DNA from: Chloroflexota bacterium
GTDB taxonomy: Bacteria; Chloroflexota; UBA5177; JANWHV01
DNA length: 5,823 nt
Direction: 5' to 3'
Assembly (NCBI GenBank): GCA_025924845.1
Contig: JAICHN010000332.1
Span: forward strand, 1 to 5,823
A program made the translations under genes and the position numbers. Under the pieces are notes generated by a model. The model worked only from the letters and a program-made list of their open reading frames with translations. It did not search any database and was not told where the DNA came from. Positions within the stretch are counted from its first letter, which is position 1. Each line of letters begins with the position of its first letter. Of the stretch, positions 5,758-5,823 are shown piece by piece.

Positions 5758-5823
5758 GTGGATCACAACGCGCGGCGATTGCGGGCACGAGCCGCGGAGC
5801 AACTGATCGCCGCCATCCGCGAG
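5758..5823 (+). CDS. 5' end of a further gene, possibly a GntR-type regulator (cut by window edge)
   Basis: Only 22 codons are visible, from a GTG at 5758 preceded by GGAG (5748-5751) with 6 nt spacing. They read through to the right edge without a stop. The segment AEQLIAAIRE resembles the first helix of GntR DNA-binding domains and aligns with ARDLREAIMA of the regulator at the other end of the window (A-x-x-L-x-x-A-I). An in-frame ATG at 5713 with AAGG (5703-5706) upstream is an alternative start, but the codons between (AGA, ACA, AAT) look unlike the genes here. No terminator separates it from the preceding gene, so it may be in the same operon. The family call is tentative. Confidence 0.4.
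   Translation, partial: MDHNARRLRARAAEQLIAAIRE

Noticed and set aside
1..5823. CRISPR array, insertion sequence, tRNA, phage or defence genes
   Set aside because: No regularly spaced repeats, transposase motifs, terminal inverted repeats, tRNA-like cloverleaf or defence domains were seen; the coding content is an ordinary sugar-uptake locus plus the propeller-like protein.

Overview
The window is a compact carbohydrate-uptake locus from a GC-rich bacterium. The solute-binding protein has an Ala-x-Ala signal peptide and no lipobox cysteine. This suggests an organism with a periplasm (diderm) rather than a Gram-positive one, where such proteins are usually lipoproteins. The phylum cannot be fixed from the sequence alone.

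Layout. (1) Positions 1-1168, minus strand: a transcription regulator with a GntR-type helix-turn-helix fused to a LacI-type sugar-sensing domain, open at the left edge. (2) 1169-1427: a divergent control region with plausible overlapping promoters in both directions, several short palindromes and a long, structured leader for the rightward operon. (3) 1428-2798: an extracellular solute-binding protein. (4) 2799-2901: a gap holding a perfect 15-bp hairpin without a U-tract. (5) 2902-3834 and 3845-4669: two inner-membrane permeases of the MalF and MalG types, both with intact EAA motifs. (6) 4666-5688: a secreted, probably beta-propeller protein of unknown function whose start codon overlaps the stop of the MalG-type gene (ATGA). 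(7) 5758-5823: the first codons of another gene, possibly a second GntR-type regulator, cut by the right edge.

How it works together. The regulator probably senses a sugar-like ligand and controls the divergent transporter operon and itself from the shared control region. The binding protein captures the substrate in the periplasm and delivers it to the MalF/MalG heterodimer. No ATP-binding subunit, glycoside hydrolase or catabolic enzyme lies in the window, so the ATPase must come from elsewhere. The hairpin after the binding-protein gene probably lets that protein be made in excess of the permeases, as in the classical malE-malF arrangement.

The least ordinary part is the secreted propeller-like protein, which is translationally coupled to the transporter. 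Its only two mature-part cysteines lie at the extreme ends, as expected for a disulfide that closes a propeller ring. It may be an accessory glycan-binding or glycan-processing partner of the transporter, but that is inference.
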